From: Symbiodinium natans
Taxonomy: Eukaryota > Sar > Dinophyceae > Suessiales > Symbiodiniaceae
Length of the DNA: 42,500 bases
Direction of reading: 5' to 3'
Assembly: GCA_905221605.1 (NCBI GenBank)
Contig: CAJNDS010002437.1
Span: 87,501 to 130,000 of the forward strand
The position numbers were made by a program, and so were the translations under genes. Below are positions 39,970 to 42,500 of the stretch, piece after piece; within the stretch, counting starts at the first letter, position 1; every line of letters begins with the position of its first letter. Under the pieces are notes generated by a model. That model was not told the DNA's origin. It saw nothing but the letters and a program-made list of their open reading frames with translations, and ran no database searches.

Positions 39970-40080
39970 CATCTCTGCGCACGGCCGTCGTCGCTGGGTC
40001 GACCTGGATCGCCCGGCGTGACACCCCCTCGGCGCTCTCATCTCAATGTGTCTGCGCGTGGCCGACCGCCATGGATCGCT
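39970..40080. repeat. Half-palindrome remnants of the P2-P4 family
   Basis: TCTGCGCACGGCCGTCG (39973) precedes CTGGATCGCCCGGCGTGACA (40004-40023), which is a single P2-type arm. TCTGCGCGTGGCCGACCGCC then ATGGATCGC (40051-40079) is another single arm with the same leader. GCTCTGCACGTGGCCGG at 39772 precedes P3 with the same leader. Confidence 0.8.
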
Positions 40081-40088
40081 GAAGATCT

Positions 40089-40669
40089 TGGCGCAAATGA
40101 TAAAACAGACGTGCTTGGCATTCAGAAACTATAACTATCGTAATCGCTATGGGACCTGAGTCTGAATGTTGACCCCAAGACCTATGTGAAGCGAATTTTG
40201 CTTGGATCCATTTGCCAAGGCCGGTAGATGATCCTCTTCAGAGGCTCGCAGCTGCATGTCTGGCGGACTCCATTTGGGGGTGCTAAGTAATTTGCGATGC
40301 TGCCTCAGCAGCTCACTGCCTGTGGACGTAGTAGGTCTCCTGTGGTCTCCGGCTTAAGGGTCCGAGCGAAGTCAAGCCTGTCTTTTAAGAAAACAGAATA
40401 AGTTGTTCAACAGACGGATCCGGATCCCATGACTCGTCCATACAGATCATGCAGATTATACAGCTCTGTTTGGGTTGCAAGCAATGTCGGCGATGTGAAG
40501 CGCCGTCTATTCAGCCAGGCCCATGAAACGCGCGAGGGAGGCAGGATGCCCAATCAGGGACTAAGTGACTAAGTTAAGCCTACGGGCTGTCAGAACTTAC
40601 TTAGAATCCCACCCTGCCTTCAGGAAGAAAAGTCCAAGAGCACCGCTGCCACGGCCGTCGACCCGTACT
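40089..40669. other. Unassigned DNA
   Basis: An imperfect inverted repeat (GACTAAGTTAAGCC against GGGCTGTCAGAACTTACTTAG, 40568-40611) is the only structure. No gene is supported. Confidence 0.35.
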
Positions 40670-40701
40670 CCTTCGATCCGATTGCTGATCGAAGGTTTTT
40701 T
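40670..40701 (+). other. 9 bp hairpin followed by T6
   Basis: CCTTCGATC, 8-base loop, GATCGAAGG, then TTTTTT. It has the shape of an intrinsic terminator, but in a nuclear genome it may be chance or a Pol III-type stop. No transcription unit can be tied to it. Confidence 0.4.
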
Positions 40702-40925
40702 CGAGTCACTTGGTTTTCGTTTGAATGTCACGGATGGTTGATGACTGCTATGTGTTATAGCTTGTGCTTGTGCACTTCAGCAACGCACCGAATCTGTAGA
40801 GTCTCAGGTCTACGATAACCTAGCGCCAAAACGAAGACCTGTGTCTGGGCTCCTTTTGACGTGCGTTTTCACATAGGTACACCCCTAGTCTTAGTTATTC
40901 AATCTTCAACCATAAACCCCAAAAG

Positions 40926-41273
40926 TTGCCGTTCAGCATCTTACAGGTTCCCAGAGCACGCCCTCCCCCTGCGCCGTCGACGCTGCCTTCACCGGCTTCA
41001 GGGACAACGCCTTCGCCGCCTGACCTTCGGATCCCGAGCGAGCCATCGGGCCCGCCGCCGCGCCCGAGGACGCCCAGGCCGCCTGAGACCCCACCTCCTT
41101 TGCACTTGCTGGCCAACCGCGTCCTGACCAGCAAATCTGGTGCCCTCCTTGTCTGCAGCGGCAGGACCAACGACGGGTTGACATTTCAATGTTTTTCGGT
41201 TTGGGGTTTCGGGTTTCGGGTTTCTGCGGAGGACGGTGGTCGGACGGCGCATATGGTCGGCCCCCAGCGCTGA
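40926..41273 (+). CDS. Proline-rich hypothetical ORF or exon
   Basis: An open plus frame with a Pro/Ser/Arg-rich stretch (RPPPAPSTLPSPASGTTPS and onward, to about residue 60) and a short ordinary segment, LLANRVLTSKSGALLVCSG. CTTACAG at 40941-40947 would serve as a splice acceptor. It ends in degenerate TTTCGGG repeats (41195-41225), so its 3' part is repeat translation. Equally long minus frames overlap it. Confidence 0.2.
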   Translation: MPFSILQVPRARPPPAPSTLPSPASGTTPSPPDLRIPSEPSGPPPRPRTPRPPETPPPLHLLANRVLTSKSGALLVCSGRTNDGLTFQCFSVWGFGFRVSAEDGGRTAHMVGPQR

Positions 41274-42039
41274 AGCCACTGGTCATGAATGAGTTTCATG
41301 AAATTAAAAGCCGAAGTGTTGGACACCAGCCCCTGTAACATCGCTAAAGTATGCGTCGGGGTGCAATTTTTCGATGTATACCCAACATATTCGCTTGCTC
41401 GAGGCACATCCAAAGAGAGCGTTGCCGCCAATGACATTGACACCGGCAGAGATACAAGAGATCGAGATGAAGCCGCCGCGCACGAGCCAATGGTTTTGGA
41501 AGCTGATTCGTTGAAGCGCGCGGGTCCACGAAACACGTGTGAAGTCTTGCTTTTCACTTCATGTGCTTGGGAATCCTTGCTGCAGCCCTCGAATTGAACC
41601 CGACCCTGAAAAATCACCAGGGAGCCCTCAGACTCAGCCAGCCTCGGGACGCAGGCTGCATTCCGTCGATCGTGACGAGCAACAGCCACGGCCTCTGCAA
41701 TGTGGATTTGCCTAAACAACTGAACCTAGCAGTGCAGTATGGTCACGAGTACTTATTAATTTAAACAAGCAGTGGTTTCTAACTAGGCTGTTACAGACAC
41801 ACCTCATCATTTCCCACGAAGCGCCCCCACCACATTGCTACCCTCGACCTCCAGGCACTTGAAAGGCCTTCCAATGCCCTGCAATTTAATAGTATTGTCT
41901 GGCTGAGGAAACTTTCGTGAAACTAGCCACCGCAGTCCAAGGAGGCTGTCCCGGTGTGAGGCTTGTATCTTTTTGGCTCGCATTACTGAGCAAACATCCA
42001 ACTAAAAGCTTCTGCTGCGCAAGCAGGCCGCGAGGACAC
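41274..42039. other. Unassigned DNA
   Basis: A 102-codon plus frame (41289-41597, containing NIAKVCVGVQFFDVYPTYS) and a 177-codon minus frame (41186-41719) oppose each other. I cannot choose between them and recognise neither. Confidence 0.3.
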
Positions 42040-42500
42040 TCAGCCCAGGAACTTCAACAAGGCATCAGCATCATGCTTTGCATTAGAGATGTGGTTCAGG
42101 TGAATTTCGGCATCGCCAGGAAACCGCAAAAGAGACAAGGTTGCGTTCCAACCGGTTTCCAGTTCCATGAGCTGGTTCTTTGTGATAAAGCGTCCCCTGT
42201 ACTGTAAGCGCTTGACCATGGCGTCATTCTCATCGCGGTAGGTCGGAAGGGCCATTGGGACAACCTCAATAGCTGCTCCAACATGCCACCCGGACTCGAA
42301 GGCGCATCGTACAGTGGTCAATACCGCTGCAAGAGTTTTTGTGGCTGCCAGAGCTTTGTCCGCGTACCCGGGCAAGATTCCAGCTAAGGTACTCATACCG
42401 TTTCTGACCGACTCCAACGGGCCAACGACCAGGTCGTACTGTTCCTCGACCGGCAACGCAGCCAGCGAGAACAAGACTGCTCGGGCCCAAGCTTCCACGG
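42040..42500 (-). CDS. 3' part of a hypothetical protein, runs off the window
   Basis: A minus-strand frame is open from the right edge (no start seen; the first in-frame codons are GTG GAA GCT) to a TGA at 42040-42042, at least 153 codons. Composition is ordinary and soluble. A Leu/Ala-rich helical N-terminal part (LFSLAALPVEEQYDLVVGPL) is followed by a mixed segment (YRDENDAMVKRLQYRGRFIT) and a C-terminal KHDADALLKFLG. There are no membrane segments or known motifs. It is the only long frame here without repeats and with consistent composition, so a real terminal exon is plausible. Product unknown. Confidence 0.5.
   Translation of the reverse strand, partial: VEAWARAVLFSLAALPVEEQYDLVVGPLESVRNGMSTLAGILPGYADKALAATKTLAAVLTTVRCAFESGWHVGAAIEVVPMALPTYRDENDAMVKRLQYRGRFITKNQLMELETGWNATLSLLRFPGDAEIHLNHISNAKHDADALLKFLG

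Noticed and set aside
39309-40082. Long overlapping frames on both strands (156 minus, 140 and 153 plus codons)
   Set aside because: The palindromes give the same peptides (such as PPWIARCD) on both strands. Frame openness comes from GC-rich symmetric sequence and is not evidence for a gene.
41968-41980. Possible relic of a dinoflagellate spliced leader (TTTTTGGCTC)
   Set aside because: Only about nine bases match the leader ending; the rest of the 22-base leader is absent. Chance match.

Overview
The window looks like repeat-rich nuclear DNA from an alveolate, most likely a dinoflagellate. Four things support this. The telomere-type motif TTTAGGG/CCCTAAA is scattered through the interior. 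Base composition is near 50% G+C with AT-rich islands. Protein traces resemble retroelement and cytosine-methyltransferase-like families that I associate with dinoflagellate genomes. One apparent short GC-AG intron is also present. No bacterial operon structure, rRNA, tRNA or CRISPR array is visible. The organism call is inference; another alveolate or a plant-type-telomere alga is not excluded.

Layout. Positions 1-3480 hold a degenerate tandem array of about 430 bp units (520-1715) and otherwise featureless DNA. From about 3.5 to 37.6 kb the window is a patchwork of unrelated segments, separated by about 49 internal telomere-type arrays in both orientations. Between and inside them lie about 20 short palindromic elements (about 80-150 bp, MITE-like) that I sort into five families. 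Several of these elements are interrupted by telomeric repeats, in two cases with flanking duplications. Microsatellites (TA, GA, TATG), G/C homopolymers and minisatellites are also frequent. Clean arrays stop at 37,587. The last 5 kb is different in character: a 33 bp tandem repeat, an exact-period 4 x 81 bp repeat carrying GCAACCGGTTGC, a GC-rich cluster of near-perfect palindromes (39,476-40,080), and an open frame running off the right edge.

Coding content is sparse. I can support a frame-disrupted 3' end of a LINE-like retroelement ORF (28.4-29.1 kb, minus strand). Two decayed copies of one domain resembling a C5-methyltransferase motif I region lie at 30.8-31.1 kb and 36.0-36.3 kb (plus strand). 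A probable gene 3' end lies at 42,040-42,500 (minus strand). Most other open frames are antisense or repeat-derived. No intact gene or pathway can be reconstructed, so the main interest is in how telomeric repeats, palindromic elements and hairpin arrays are arranged.
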